From positions 1 through 64,000 of the forward strand of contig JANSXP010000042.1 of the NCBI GenBank assembly GCA_024742875.1: 64,000 nt of DNA. The letters run 5' to 3'. The stretch comes from Planctomycetaceae bacterium (GTDB lineage: Bacteria > Planctomycetota > Planctomycetia > Planctomycetales > Planctomycetaceae). The notes beneath the pieces were generated by a model. The model was not told where the DNA came from. It saw nothing but the letters and a program-made list of their open reading frames with translations, and ran no database searches. Position numbers and translations under genes: made by a program. Of the stretch, positions 36,890-46,101 are shown piece by piece (position 1 is the first letter of the stretch; each line of letters begins with the position of its first letter).

Positions 36890-37363
36890 ATGCAAAAGCG
36901 TTTTCACAACTCGATTCGAACGCTCGCGTTCGCCACAGCACTGCTGCAGCTGCTGACGCTGCCGGCAACATGTGTGCTGCACGTCGGTTGTGCGCACGGT
37001 CCAGCCTGTGCCGGGCATTCTGCCCCTCACCCCACGGCTCAGCCCGGCAGCTCTGACACCGCTTTTCAGTGCGATTGCGGCCACCATCATGGACTGTCAC
37101 TGCCCGATGGGGGTGTCGCGGACTCCTCCACGCCAGAAGAGTCAGATCCCGATCGTTCGCACCCCGGCGATCCGCATCGCTCCCACCACCATTCTGATTC
37201 GTGCCGTATCTGCCAGTCTGCTTTCGCACTGGTGACCTCAACGGTGCTGCCGCCGCGACTTGCCGCCGTGGAATGCTTGGCCGTCGTGGAGACTTTGCCA
37301 CCTGTCGCTCCGCAGACGCCCGCAGGCGTTTGCTGGTACGGCCGTGGCCCGCCGCCTGCCTGA
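36890..37363 (+). CDS. Cys/His-rich secreted protein, copy A (C-R-I-C motif)
   Basis: 157 residues from ATG 36890; upstream frame to 36665 is not credible. A signal peptide (TLAFATALLQLLTLPATCV) precedes a Cys/His-rich region: LHVGCAHGPAC, CDCGHHHG, then DRSHPGDPHRSHHHSDSCRICQ (residue clusters) and a tail ending in YGRGPPPA. It shares P-A-T..LHV.C, H-S-x-S-C-R-I-C-x-x-A-F-A-L and RGPP with copy B on the other strand at 42.8-43.3 kb. The layout suggests a periplasmic metal-binding (copper or zinc) protein, loosely like DUF2946 proteins; that is inference. It shares a 14-bp upstream element with copy B. Confidence 0.75.
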   Translation: MQKRFHNSIRTLAFATALLQLLTLPATCVLHVGCAHGPACAGHSAPHPTAQPGSSDTAFQCDCGHHHGLSLPDGGVADSSTPEESDPDRSHPGDPHRSHHHSDSCRICQSAFALVTSTVLPPRLAAVECLAVVETLPPVAPQTPAGVCWYGRGPPPA

Positions 37364-37703
37364 CGAACTCCGCTCCGGCAATGTGGCGGCCCCGTGCGCT
37401 GCTGTTCTGCCCCAGGACGCGTGCTGATGCGCGTATTTCACGGCAGCCCCCAATGTGTGATGCCATTGGGACGACGCTGGTCAGGTCCGTTCACATCCTT
37501 TTTGCTGTTGTGCGCGCAGGCCGGCCGCGTCGGCTGCCGCGAAACTCCCGCATCCTGCGTTCAGGAATCCTCGGTTGTAGTCCGAAGCACTTCGGATCCG
37601 ACCAGTTCTCACGGTGTCAGGGCTGCACCGGGGATTCCGTTTTTCCCGTCATTCACCTTTGGTCGTCGAGGCAGGGCGTTGTGCCCGCTTCACGGATTGC
37701 TGC
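37364..37703. other. Intergenic region, no gene seen
   Basis: 340 bp between Cys/His copy A and the prepilin peptidase-like gene, both rightward. Overlapping short frames here have no family look. The peptidase frame is open from 37614 (GTG), so part of this region may be coding if that start is used. Confidence 0.5.
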
Positions 37704-39140
37704 ATGCAGCCTGGAATTCAGAAACACGACTGGCCGGCAGGAACACTCTCCGGTGAGTATCTGCTGCTGTTCGCTGCCGGGCATGCGTCCATCTGTGGCC
37801 TGATGGCTGTCGTCCAGGGGGGACTGACGCTCACCACGCTGCTGGCGGTGCTCGCGGGACTGTGGATGATCGCCCGCTGGCAGGAGCTGTTTTCCGGTCG
37901 ACTGCTCTCACTGGGGGTGACGTTTGTGCTGGCCGTGCTGTGCGTGAGTGTCTTTATCCTTGCGCCGCCTGCGACCCCAGTTCTGTTTTCACTGCCGGTG
38001 CTGGCCACGCTGTTGTTTTGCAGTTTGCTGCTGGATGCTGATCAGATGGGGCGTCAACTGACCGACGGGCAGTTGCGGTCGGCTCAGTCATGGGCACTGC
38101 GGCATGGGATGACGCTGCTGGTCATCTGCTTTGTGCTGCTGGTTTTTGTTTCTCCACTGGCCATTGCGGGGCTTAAGGAAATTCTGGCTCCGGAAGCACC
38201 ACCGAACGCGCCACAGATGGCGATGGATCGACTGACGTTTTCGCAGGAACTGCTGTTCCGCTTCTGCGAATCGATGACCGCCTTTTTCTTTTTTACGGTT
38301 GGCGCGTGCGTGGGCAGCTTTCTGAATGTCGTGATCTATCGCGTGCCGCTGGGTATCTCCACACTCGTGAAAGCCTCTCACTGTCCGTCCTGCTCTCAGA
38401 AGATCCACAGTAAGGACAATTCGCCACTGATCGGGTGGCTTCGCCTGGGAGGCAAATGTCGCAACTGCGATCTGCCCATTTCAGCCCGTTACCCGGTTGT
38501 TGAGCTGACCATCGGACTGCTGTTCCTGTTGCTTTATTACGTCCAGCTGATCTCTGGTGGCATCAATCTGGCCGGCCGCAATACGCCGGGCTATGCGGGC
38601 GTACTGTGGATCCTGTTTTACACCAAATGGCCGCTGGTCTGGCTGTACGTGTATCACTGCGTGGCGTTCTGCACGATGTTCGCGTGGTCGATGATTCGCT
38701 TTGACGGTCAGAGAGTCCCCCGTTTTTCCGTCGCACTGATGCTGGGGCTGTTGTTTGCCGTGCCCTTTTTGAAGACCAGTGTGCAGCCTTATCCAGTCGG
38801 GATCGATGGCGCCTATTCCTCGGCTCTGGCGTATCCCGGCGTGATTAGTGCCGTCGGTATCGTCGCCGCGCTGGCCGTCAGCGGCCTGCTGTCCCTGTTG
38901 AAGGATCGGATACCACCCACAGACATCGGCGTCTGGCTGCTGTTGGGCACGGCTCTGGGCTGGCAGGCTGTCGTCGGTATGGCGTGTTTGTTGCTGATTG
39001 CCAGTGGCCTTCATCGGCTTATCTGTGGTCCCGGCCTGTTCTCGGGCGATCGTGCTCACTGGGCATGGCTGGTCCTGCCCTGTGCTGCCGTTGTTCATCA
39101 CTGCCTGTGGAAGGCGATCGCCCTGCTGCCAGTCGTTTGA
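37704..39140 (+). CDS. Prepilin peptidase (A24)-like membrane protein with N-terminal extension
   Basis: 478 residues from ATG 37704. About 190 residues with four or five helices precede the normal PilD-type core: [19 protein letters not shown], then the zinc-type cysteines C227/C230 (HCPSC) and C252/C255 (KCRNC), [11 protein letters not shown], then further helices. This core in PilD methylates and cleaves type IV pilins. The aspartic protease site is altered: D334 lies in FDGQRVP (usual D....P), but the usual G-x-G-D-x-K is P-P-T-D-I-G (D407, Lys lost), followed by a family-like [12 protein letters not shown]. Activity is therefore uncertain. A DUF1559 pilin-like gene, a plausible substrate, starts 3 kb away. 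Confidence 0.8.
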   Translation: MQPGIQKHDWPAGTLSGEYLLLFAAGHASICGLMAVVQGGLTLTTLLAVLAGLWMIARWQELFSGRLLSLGVTFVLAVLCVSVFILAPPATPVLFSLPVLATLLFCSLLLDADQMGRQLTDGQLRSAQSWALRHGMTLLVICFVLLVFVSPLAIAGLKEILAPEAPPNAPQMAMDRLTFSQELLFRFCESMTAFFFFTVGACVGSFLNVVIYRVPLGISTLVKASHCPSCSQKIHSKDNSPLIGWLRLGGKCRNCDLPISARYPVVELTIGLLFLLLYYVQLISGGINLAGRNTPGYAGVLWILFYTKWPLVWLYVYHCVAFCTMFAWSMIRFDGQRVPRFSVALMLGLLFAVPFLKTSVQPYPVGIDGAYSSALAYPGVISAVGIVAALAVSGLLSLLKDRIPPTDIGVWLLLGTALGWQAVVGMACLLLIASGLHRLICGPGLFSGDRAHWAWLVLPCAAVVHHCLWKAIALLPVV

Positions 39141-39207
39141 CAGCAGAGCGATTTCACCTGTGACCTCCGGCAGGCACGTCTGAGTGCGACGTTTTGTGAC
39201 ATCGACG

Positions 39208-39615
39208 TTACGCCGACGGCACGAACGGATCTCCCTGGCCTTCTGACAGGGCAAATTTGCCGCCTTCAAACGCCACACAGACCCACGTTGTGCCGTCTGC
39301 CGACGCGCTGAGCCAGTAGAAGCGGTAGTCCTTTTGGGAAGCAAACAGGATGGGGGGGCCATCCATTTCCGGGCTGCCGGCCAGGTCGGGATGCTTCGCG
39401 AAAAAACGACTGAGGCACTTTGTGGCATCGTCGTCCACCGGCTTCATGACCCAGGTCGCGCTGGCGTGCATGAAACTCTCCGGAGGCTCCGTATTGTCGA
39501 CCAGAGTCTCCGGGCCTGATGCCGCGTCGCAGCCTGCACACAGCAGCGCAGACGCACACAGCAGCGCAGACGCACACAGCAGCGCAGACGCACACAGAAG
39601 GAAACGGCCGATCAT
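39208..39615 (-). CDS. Small lipoprotein with repeat-built signal peptide
   Basis: 135 residues. The leader is MIGRF then LLCASA repeated three times and LLCAGC, where the last Cys is the likely lipidation site (the -3 position is Cys, not the usual Leu). The leader is encoded by an 18-bp tandem repeat. The mature part has no family I know: a WVMKPVDDDATKCLSRFFAK helix and a beta part with KDYRFYWLSASADGTTWVCV. Its ATG overlaps the stop of the PQQ/EF-hand gene as ATGA, so it is translated as the last gene of that unit. Likely anchored in a membrane facing the periplasm. Confidence 0.8.
   Translation of the reverse strand: MIGRFLLCASALLCASALLCASALLCAGCDAASGPETLVDNTEPPESFMHASATWVMKPVDDDATKCLSRFFAKHPDLAGSPEMDGPPILFASQKDYRFYWLSASADGTTWVCVAFEGGKFALSEGQGDPFVPSA
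39537..39597. repeat. 18-bp tandem repeat inside a signal peptide
   Basis: cacacagcagcgcagacg occurs three times without change at 39537-39554, 39555-39572 and 39573-39590, with a 7-base partial fourth copy to 39597. It codes for the LLCASA units of the lipoprotein leader on the minus strand. Confidence 0.95.
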
Positions 39616-41282
39616 TGTTCGCCTCCTGTCGTTTTCTGGTCCGCTGCAGACGCTGTGACGCAGTACAGGCGCGTGCCCGTGCGAATCACGAGAGCACCGG
39701 GAACGGCCGCCACCCCATAGACAATGGGATCGCGTGAAGACGCTCGGGAGTTCTTGCGTCGTTCAGCAAAGCTGTCAGCCATCGCTTTCAGTTCGGCCGC
39801 GTTGAGTGCCCCGTCACCGTTTTTGTCAACACGTTTGAGCATCGGTCGAAAATCGGGTGACATCTCGTCCGCCTGCAGAATTCCGTCTTTGTTGGCATCG
39901 CGGCTCATCATGGCAGCAATCATGCCGGACCCGGGACGCCCACCTGCGGTCGGTTTGCCGGCTTCCGTCTTGCCGCCGGCAGGGGGACCACCGGGGAGCC
40001 CGCCCGCCTGACTGGATGCTTCAGATTTGCCGTGGCCCGGACCACCGGCCGTCGCCGCGGCTCCGTGACCGTGGGACGTACGTTCCGCTTCCCGATAAGA
40101 TTCGGGCTGCGGGGGAGTTTCCAGGCTCCACAACTGATTCGTTTGCAGGACTTTGAATTCCGGCCCGCGAGCAATGACTTTGGTCTGGCCATTGCGTCCG
40201 AAAAAGTAGATGCCGTTGTCCGCGATGACCGGGGTGGCCCAGCATTCGGTGCCCAGTCGCGTGCGAAACAAAGGTGCGCCCGTATCGGCGTCCACACAGC
40301 TGAGAACGCCCACTTTGTTCAGAAAGTACACGCGGTTCTCGTCCACGACCGGACTGGCATAATCGCAGACAGCGCCACGGGAACGCCACAGCACTCGGGC
40401 TTCATCATCCTTTGATTTGGGGATCTCCACACAGATGTTTGAACGTGCCGCTTCGGCCGCGGAGCCGAATTCCGGAATCCGGGCCCCCGTGTAGACGCGT
40501 CCGTCGATCACACAGGGCGATGGAACAGAGTTCCCTTCCAGGCCTTCAACTGCCCACTGACGCTCTCCGTCTGCGAGGGCGTACGCGGCCAGTTCTCCGG
40601 CCGAGCAGACGATGACCGCATCGTCCGTCACAACGGGCGACGTCCAGGAACTGCCCGATGGTCGATCAGCCTGCCAGGCGACGTAGCCGTCGCGTTTGCG
40701 AACGGCAATCAGCTTTGATGGCCCCTTGTGCTCGATGTTCAGCAGCAGAAGGTCGTTCGATTGTGCCAATGAGGCGCCCAGTCCGTGATTGCTTTCGAAT
40801 GGGCCGAACTCCTCGGCGAGGTTTCGTTTCCACAGGCACTCGCCATTTGTACGTACGGCCACCAGATCACCGGCTTCGAAAAAGCCATACACACCGGCTT
40901 CATCGGCGACAGGAGTTGGTGCGCCGCGGGAATACATATAGTTGGAGGGGCCCTGAGTGGAAGAGTCGAAGCGATACTGCCAGAGGCGTTCGCCGGTCGA
41001 CAGTGCATATGCCGAAACCGCCGACTGTTCTTTCTGAGTGCCGAGGACGCTGATCGTGTAGATCGTGTCGTCGGCAATAATGGGAGTGGACTGACCATAT
41101 CCGTCAGTTTCCCGTTCCCAGGCGATTGACGCCGAGGCCGACCAGCTCACCGGCAGGTCCCCTGCGACTCGTGAACTGCCGCCGTTTCGAAATGACGACC
41201 ATGCGGCCGGTCGGTCGGCACACTGAGTGACGGTTGCCGTCAGCACCGCGCACAGGCTCAGTCCAATGACTGTGATTTTCAT
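39612..41282 (-). CDS. Secreted PQQ-type beta-propeller with C-terminal EF-hands
   Basis: 556 residues. Signal peptide (MKITVIGLSLCAVLTATVTQ), then an eight-bladed outer-membrane-BamB/PQQ-like propeller with repeated blades such as STPIIADDTIYTISV, TPVADEAGVYGFFEAGDLVAV, SSWTSPVVTDDAVIVCSAG and WATPVIADNGIYFFG. A Gly/Pro/Lys linker (about 415-460) leads to two EF-hand loops, DANKDGILQADE and DKNGDGALNAAE, each with the D-x-N/D-x-D/N-G pattern for calcium. It probably scaffolds or binds in the periplasm; no PQQ-enzyme catalytic residues were recognised. It lies 95 bp after the DUF1559 gene and overlaps the lipoprotein gene by 4 bp. Confidence 0.85.
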   Translation of the reverse strand: MKITVIGLSLCAVLTATVTQCADRPAAWSSFRNGGSSRVAGDLPVSWSASASIAWERETDGYGQSTPIIADDTIYTISVLGTQKEQSAVSAYALSTGERLWQYRFDSSTQGPSNYMYSRGAPTPVADEAGVYGFFEAGDLVAVRTNGECLWKRNLAEEFGPFESNHGLGASLAQSNDLLLLNIEHKGPSKLIAVRKRDGYVAWQADRPSGSSWTSPVVTDDAVIVCSAGELAAYALADGERQWAVEGLEGNSVPSPCVIDGRVYTGARIPEFGSAAEAARSNICVEIPKSKDDEARVLWRSRGAVCDYASPVVDENRVYFLNKVGVLSCVDADTGAPLFRTRLGTECWATPVIADNGIYFFGRNGQTKVIARGPEFKVLQTNQLWSLETPPQPESYREAERTSHGHGAAATAGGPGHGKSEASSQAGGLPGGPPAGGKTEAGKPTAGGRPGSGMIAAMMSRDANKDGILQADEMSPDFRPMLKRVDKNGDGALNAAELKAMADSFAERRKNSRASSRDPIVYGVAAVPGALVIRTGTRLYCVTASAADQKTTGGEQ

Positions 41283-41377
41283 GGAAACACTTTCCGTGAT
41301 TGAGAGTTAAGAGGCAGACCGCGGCGGCAGCAGGCGACGCGGTCTGCAGGAGTCACACCGAACTGGAGGCAGACCGC

Positions 41378-42373
41378 CTACCACTCACCCAGGACTTCGC
41401 CGTCGTCGCGGGCAAACGTATTGCGAAATGTCTGCAGGTCGATGTTGTCGCTGACAAACCGCACACTACCGTCGCACAAAGCCACCTGAGCACCACCGAT
41501 GTGCAGACTGCGAGGGCCGGAAACCACTTCGCCGTGGTGGGCCATGTCGGGGAACTCCGAGTTGGGTGTGAAGTACGCATGCACCAGCGCGTGATAGCCG
41601 GTGCTCAGAATCCACGCTCCCGCGCGACGACCTTCATACCGTGTGGCTCCCATCGTCAGCATGTCGTCGCCGCTGGGCAGGCAGGGCGGACCACCGGAAA
41701 CGCGTTTCATCTGTCGTCGGGCGTCGACCAGCGTGGCCGTGTCGGCGCCGCGATTGCCGAACAGCGCTTCAGCCATAAACACGGTATTGCTTGTGCCATC
41801 GGTGATGTCACGAAACTTCGTGCGTGAGCCCCGCCAGAACAGCCCGTTGTTTTCGCGGGAGCAGTACTGCACACCATCGCCCGATCCGCCGTTGAGCAGA
41901 TAGTTGCCGCCTGCCCAGGCATCACCGTTGGCATCAATATACATGGGATTGCCAGGTTCGCTGGGACACAGCAGCACATTCAGTCGCTGCGAGGCCACGG
42001 GGGCCAAAGCGGGATTCATTTGTGGCTGCCACGGCAGCCCCACCTGAGCGGGCTGATTGAAGTCAATCAGATTATGGAGATTGGCCTGCTCATGATAGGG
42101 CAGCAGCTGCGCGTGAGCCGAGTAACCGTACAGTGAGTCGGAGGAATTCAAAGGAAAGGAACTGTGTGTGTCATGGTAGTTGTGTGCGGCCAGTGCCAAC
42201 TGTTTCAGGTTGTTCTTGCACTGCGTTCGTCGGGCCGCTTCGCGCGCCTGCTGTACGGCGGGCAGCAGCAGTGAGATCAGGATGGCGATGATCGCGATCA
42301 CGACGAGCAGTTCAATGAGTGTGAAACCGCGCACCCGGCGGACGGGTTGACGCAGGGAAAGTCGAAAATTCAT
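41378..42373 (-). CDS. DUF1559 pilin-like protein (type II/IV prepilin leader)
   Basis: 331 residues. The leader [20 protein letters not shown] is a perfect type IV prepilin site (cut after G, then F-T-L-I-E), followed by [20 protein letters not shown] and [13 protein letters not shown], the DUF1559 (SBP_bac_10) opening. The C-terminal H[15 protein letters not shown] motif, near [19 protein letters not shown], is also typical. DUF1559 proteins are hugely expanded in Planctomycetota and are thought to be surface fibres or pseudopilins; function unproven. First gene of a leftward unit with the propeller protein and lipoprotein. Confidence 0.95.
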   Translation of the reverse strand: MNFRLSLRQPVRRVRGFTLIELLVVIAIIAILISLLLPAVQQAREAARRTQCKNNLKQLALAAHNYHDTHSSFPLNSSDSLYGYSAHAQLLPYHEQANLHNLIDFNQPAQVGLPWQPQMNPALAPVASQRLNVLLCPSEPGNPMYIDANGDAWAGGNYLLNGGSGDGVQYCSRENNGLFWRGSRTKFRDITDGTSNTVFMAEALFGNRGADTATLVDARRQMKRVSGGPPCLPSGDDMLTMGATRYEGRRAGAWILSTGYHALVHAYFTPNSEFPDMAHHGEVVSGPRSLHIGGAQVALCDGSVRFVSDNIDLQTFRNTFARDDGEVLGEW

Positions 42374-42580
42374 GTGGAGCTTTCAAAGTCGTCGCCTCTG
42401 AGCGATTCCGCTCGCAGGCAGTTAAGGAAGGATCAGCGCGCAGCGGTCTTGTCCTCATTCCCTGTCGGAAAGAAGTGGTGACCCGTCGCGCAGGATGGTC
42501 GGCAGCAGTTCGGAACTCAGGGCAGCGCTTGAGATCCGTCGATTGCTGAGAGTGATGAGCGGTTCCCGCAGGACACCATC

Positions 42581-42627
42581 GGGCGCATTAGCGGCGCATT
42601 AGCGGGCGCATTAGCGGGCGCATCAGC
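42581..42627. repeat. Four tandem units of about 12 bp
   Basis: gggcgcattagc (42581-42592), ggcgcattagc (42593-42603), gggcgcattagc (42604-42615) and gggcgcatcagc (42616-42627). A local slippage array; no spacers, so not a CRISPR. Confidence 0.85.
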
Positions 42628-42635
42628 AGAAGAAT

Positions 42636-42655
42636 GTCAGGTCAGAAGACCTGAC
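42636..42655 (-). terminator. 8-bp perfect hairpin, possible terminator of Cys/His copy B
   Basis: gtcaggtc (42636-42643) pairs with gacctgac (42648-42655) around agaa. On the minus strand it is followed by ATTCTTCT, only moderately T-rich, and it is 185 bp after the gene, so the role is uncertain. Confidence 0.4.
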
Positions 42656-42840
42656 CGCAGTATCATGGGCCTGCATTTCGTGCTGTAAGTCTCTTCAGTG
42701 AAGAGGTTTACGGATGAGTCAGGTGCTCGGCGGTCAGATGGTCATCGTCAAATGCTGGCAAGTTTCGACAACCATTTGTGCGCCTCACAAGTGCGCCCCG
42801 GGAGGACGCCCAACTGGGAAACACCACGCCGCTCACAGAC

Positions 42841-43287
42841 TTACGCAGGGATGTACTGACTCGCGGATTGGGGCGGTCCACGCACTGACGGGTTGAAAAG
42901 CACCGCCTGCCGGGGCACTTCGGTGTCTCGATCGGACAAAGGTTGTCTGATCTCTGGAGTACACAGTACGGGATTGTGAAACTCTGCCGTTGTCAGCGCG
43001 AATGCCGCTGCACAAATCCGACAGGAGTGCGAATTGTGGGGCCGCTGTTCCACTGGCGCCGGAGCGTTGTCTGGCGTGGGTGGATTCGAGGATTCATCGG
43101 CGTGGCGGGCGTGGCTGTGTTCTGGACAGGAACACAGACCGTGGGAATGGTGGTCGGTGTGCTGATGATGGGTACAGCCGCAATGTACATGCAGCAGGTG
43201 CGTCGCGGGCGTGACTGCCAGCTGTACGACGACGCAAAGGACAACGACGTACGTTTGCCTTTGCATTTGCTGCGGAAAATGAATCAT
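42841..43287 (-). CDS. Cys/His-rich secreted protein, copy B (C-R-I-C motif)
   Basis: 148 residues from ATG 43287, picked by analogy with copy A because both starts follow the same leader (gatc..ctctg-ATG after the 14-bp element); the frame is open to 43326. Signal peptide TYVVVLCVVVQLAVTPATH, then LLHVHCGCTHHQHTDHHSHG, CSCPEH and the HSCRICAAAFAL motif shared with copy A, and RGPP near the end. Cys and His make up an unusual share of the mature protein, which points to metal binding outside the cytoplasm. The copies are diverged, lie 6 kb apart on opposite strands, and neither adjoins a recognisable metal transporter. Confidence 0.75.
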   Translation of the reverse strand: MIHFPQQMQRQTYVVVLCVVVQLAVTPATHLLHVHCGCTHHQHTDHHSHGLCSCPEHSHARHADESSNPPTPDNAPAPVEQRPHNSHSCRICAAAFALTTAEFHNPVLCTPEIRQPLSDRDTEVPRQAVLFNPSVRGPPQSASQYIPA

Positions 43288-43304
43288 CAGAGTGATCTGC
43301 TGCA

Positions 43305-43318
43305 CTCCGAATCCGACC
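43305..43318 (-). promoter_or_regulatory. 14-bp element shared with copy A
   Basis: On the minus strand this reads ggtcggattcggag, identical to 36862-36875. It lies 17 bases before the start of copy B. Flanks are only partly alike, so conservation of the 14-mer may reflect a common control site or remaining duplication homology. Confidence 0.5.
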
Positions 43319-43460
43319 GTTTGCAAGAGTAGCTAAACGTGACGCAGCGGCCAGTCAATTTCTGATCGGATCCTCGAAAATTCTCTAAACCCGGAGACGC
43401 TAGCGGGAGGTGTGTTTTCCAGATGTGCGGAGCAGTTGTTGTTGCCCTTGCCTTGGTCGC

Positions 43461-44114
43461 TCAAAGGACCCACAGCGCAAACGGATAAAACACGGCCAGA
43501 AACACCATGCTCGAAGCAAGCAGCGTCACGACACTGCGAAACAGAACGGACAGGCGATGGCCCTCCATGCAGCGAAGATAGGTGAGCAGAAAGCAAATCA
43601 TGGCGGCCAGTTCCGGGACCCATGCATGCTGCAGTCCGCTGAACGGCAGCAGGACGGCCGTTAGAAAAAACTGGGCGGCCAGAACATACGTGTTAAAAAC
43701 CAGATGCTCGGCGAAGTTCCACTGCTGTTTACGAAACAGCAGATAGCTGATCACGCTGGCTGATGGCACCAGCAGCAGGCGGAACACATCGTCATACTCA
43801 CGCAGTAGTGTCAGCTTCTCGACTTCTTCGGCTGTGGTGGCTGTGATTTTCAGGATCAGATTGGGCGAGTACGTATTTCCTCCGGGCAGAAAATGGCGGC
43901 ACGACAAAACCGCAGCGGCCAGCATCCACATCAGTACCGTCAGCGGTTTGGCGTATGTCTGACGGTCATGAAAGAACCATGTCTGAAACAGCACCCGCGG
44001 ACGCACAAAGAAATCCACCAGTGTTTTTACCAGCCCTCGTTCGAGGCTGATGTTGTCCAGCACGGCCTGAAGAACATCGCGGGTGGTCAGTCGGGGAAGC
44101 GGAGGTTTGTCCAT
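43461..44114 (-). CDS. DUF3667-like membrane protein
   Basis: 217 residues. A soluble start, LTTRDVLQAVLDNISLERGL followed by VKTLVDFFVRPRVLFQTW and YAKPLTVLMWMLA, resembles DUF3667 (L..r.fl....n.drG...T...L..rP......f..g.r..Y..P). Four or five membrane helices follow. No catalytic motif is seen and the family has no known role. It is leftward and isolated, with 460 bp upstream and about 170 bp before copy B. Confidence 0.7.
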   Translation of the reverse strand: MDKPPLPRLTTRDVLQAVLDNISLERGLVKTLVDFFVRPRVLFQTWFFHDRQTYAKPLTVLMWMLAAAVLSCRHFLPGGNTYSPNLILKITATTAEEVEKLTLLREYDDVFRLLLVPSASVISYLLFRKQQWNFAEHLVFNTYVLAAQFFLTAVLLPFSGLQHAWVPELAAMICFLLTYLRCMEGHRLSVLFRSVVTLLASSMVFLAVFYPFALWVL

Positions 44115-44575
44115 GATGCGGCGGGCTGACTGATGCGGACTGGCACACGAAATTGTCAGGTTCTGCGGCTATTGTGCAGATCAGAGAATGCCTGTCGAGC
44201 ACGGTGCGCCAGCGGCTGTACACGACCGGATCAACTCCAGCGAAATCTGCGATCGTACAGATCGCCGCCACGCCGACTCCGCGTCTTCCGTTCCCTTTGC
44301 GTCAGGCATTGACCGCAGTCGGCACACCGCGGCGCGGTCAGGCACATGATCGGTCTGGTCTGGCTCGGATCAGAAGCCTTGAGGTCCGCCACTCTCACAT
44401 TGCAAATGTCTCCATGAGGGTGGTGGTAGTCCACGATAATCGAGATGTGTTCGCAGGGTGTCATGATGGCTGCGCGCGTTGCTGGCCCACGCTGTCCTGA
44501 TTCACCTGAACGAAGAGAATCACAGCGGGACGAGGAGGTCTGGAAAGCATCGAGAACGGAACTCGGCGTTTCCCG
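44115..44575. other. Intergenic region, no gene seen
   Basis: 461 bp between the DUF3667-like start and the end of the WD40 cytochrome gene, both leftward. I found no gene, clear terminator or repeat. Confidence 0.5.
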
Positions 44576-46090
44576 TTATTCGGGGCGCAGTGACTGCTGG
44601 ACAGCACCGGAAGAGATTTCTGTGATCTGCAGACTGCCATCAAGGTAGCCAATGACCACCCAGCTTTCGTCTTCGCCAAACACGACCCGTGTGGGCAGAG
44701 ATGGTAATGGCGACACGGCCCCCTGTTTTGTTCCGTCCGGCTTCCATCGACGCAGCGTGCGGTCACGTCCCACCGTGACAAATCGGCCGTCTCGTGCGAC
44801 TGCCAGATCAACAATTCCGGTTTGTCGCGTGTAACGGACGGGTTCCTGTCGAACCTGATGCGGGCTGGCGGTGCGAACAGGAAAACCATCTTTCATATCC
44901 CACACGACAAACTGGCCGTCGTCTGCAGCGGAGATCAGTAGCTGTCCATCACGGGGCCACGACAGGGCTGTGACTCGTGACTTGTGGGCCCGCAGTGTGT
45001 AGACGATGCCGCCTGTGGCACTCTCCCAGACGTGAATGCCGCCGTTGCGATCCCCGGTGGCCAGGAGACGACCATCCGGGCTGAAGCGCACAGCCGTGAC
45101 CCAGTCTGTGTGTTTGGCGATCTCGTGCTGCAGACTGCCATCGCGGGTGGAAAAAATTCTGACCGCTTTGGTGGGCGTGCCAATGGCCACCTGCTGATGG
45201 TTCGCAGAGATATCGGCAGACAGGACCACATCGTCTTCATCGGCCAGGGTGGCCATTCGTTTGCCGGTTCGCACATCGTAAATCACAGCGTGGCCGGACA
45301 GCGCCCCCTGACCGCCGGCTGCCAGCAGCAGTTCACCGCTGCGGGAGAATTGCAGCACATGCACGTCGCCCTCGGGAAATGGCAGAGTGCCCACGTGAGC
45401 GATGCTCACGCTATTGGGACGCTCGGCCGAGTGGTTTTCTATTGCCTGTTCGGCATACAGCAGGATCTGTTCGTGTCCGCTGGCGGCAAACAGATTGGTC
45501 CATGGGCTGGCAGCCAGCGCGAGAACTGGGGGCGGCACACGTGTGTCGGCCAGGGGGACGGCCGGGAGGTTTCGCGGCAGCGCGGGGTTCTTCGGACGCG
45601 GCACGGCCGTTGCGGAAGGGCCTGTGCGCATCTCACGCAGCAGCGAGGCACCACCAGCAGATTCGACCAGGCCGGCAGTAATCCAACGCTCGATCGTTCG
45701 AATCTGTTTCTCCGCGATGCGGGGCTTGTCTGGTGGCATGGCGGCCGCACCCTCGGCCTGGCTGATGGCTGCCAGCAAACGACTGCCGGCAGCATCACCC
45801 GCTTTCAGCACCTCACCACCGGAACCTCCGGCCAGGGCGCCCCGGTAAGTGGTCAGATCCAGATCGGCACGGCGACGATCGGGGTTGTGACAACCTGTGC
45901 AGTGCTGCTCAAAAATGGGCCGCACGTGTTCTGTAAAACTTCGCGGCGGCAGTCTGGACTCGTCCGAGTGAGCCGCGCCGCCAGCGAACCCGACAGTCAG
46001 TACCAGTGCGAGGATCGCTCGGCCGCCGCGTGCAGGGCAGACCCGCTGAACCTCGGTCCGCGCAGAAATAACGGCGGCATGGGAAGACAT
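44576..46090 (-). CDS. Secreted c-type cytochrome with WD40 propeller
   Basis: 504 residues. Signal peptide ([17 protein letters not shown]), then a planctomycete cytochrome domain (PSCyt1) with CTGCH at 64-68, [14 protein letters not shown] and [21 protein letters not shown]. From about 185 to the end are WD40 blades: [54 protein letters not shown] and [13 protein letters not shown]. Periplasmic heme protein with a protein-binding propeller. Last gene of a four-gene leftward unit; 11 bp separate it from the DUF1549/1553 gene. Confidence 0.9.
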   Translation of the reverse strand: MSSHAAVISARTEVQRVCPARGGRAILALVLTVGFAGGAAHSDESRLPPRSFTEHVRPIFEQHCTGCHNPDRRRADLDLTTYRGALAGGSGGEVLKAGDAAGSRLLAAISQAEGAAAMPPDKPRIAEKQIRTIERWITAGLVESAGGASLLREMRTGPSATAVPRPKNPALPRNLPAVPLADTRVPPPVLALAASPWTNLFAASGHEQILLYAEQAIENHSAERPNSVSIAHVGTLPFPEGDVHVLQFSRSGELLLAAGGQGALSGHAVIYDVRTGKRMATLADEDDVVLSADISANHQQVAIGTPTKAVRIFSTRDGSLQHEIAKHTDWVTAVRFSPDGRLLATGDRNGGIHVWESATGGIVYTLRAHKSRVTALSWPRDGQLLISAADDGQFVVWDMKDGFPVRTASPHQVRQEPVRYTRQTGIVDLAVARDGRFVTVGRDRTLRRWKPDGTKQGAVSPLPSLPTRVVFGEDESWVVIGYLDGSLQITEISSGAVQQSLRPE

Positions 46091-46101
46091 AGGCGTTGAC
46101 T

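Larger units (their letters stand above)
42374..42840. other. Intergenic region with short repeats and hairpins
   Basis: 467 bp between copy B of the Cys/His protein and the DUF1559 gene (both leftward). It contains the 12-bp repeat block and hairpin listed separately, and a small palindrome ctcttcagtgaagag at 42691-42705. No gene is seen. Confidence 0.6.

Noticed and set aside
42581-42627. Short tandem units thought of as a CRISPR remnant
   Set aside because: Units of 11-12 bp are contiguous with no spacers and no cas genes are nearby.
42943-43332. A 129-residue plus-strand frame
   Set aside because: Antisense to Cys/His copy B, which has a paralogue and a signal peptide.
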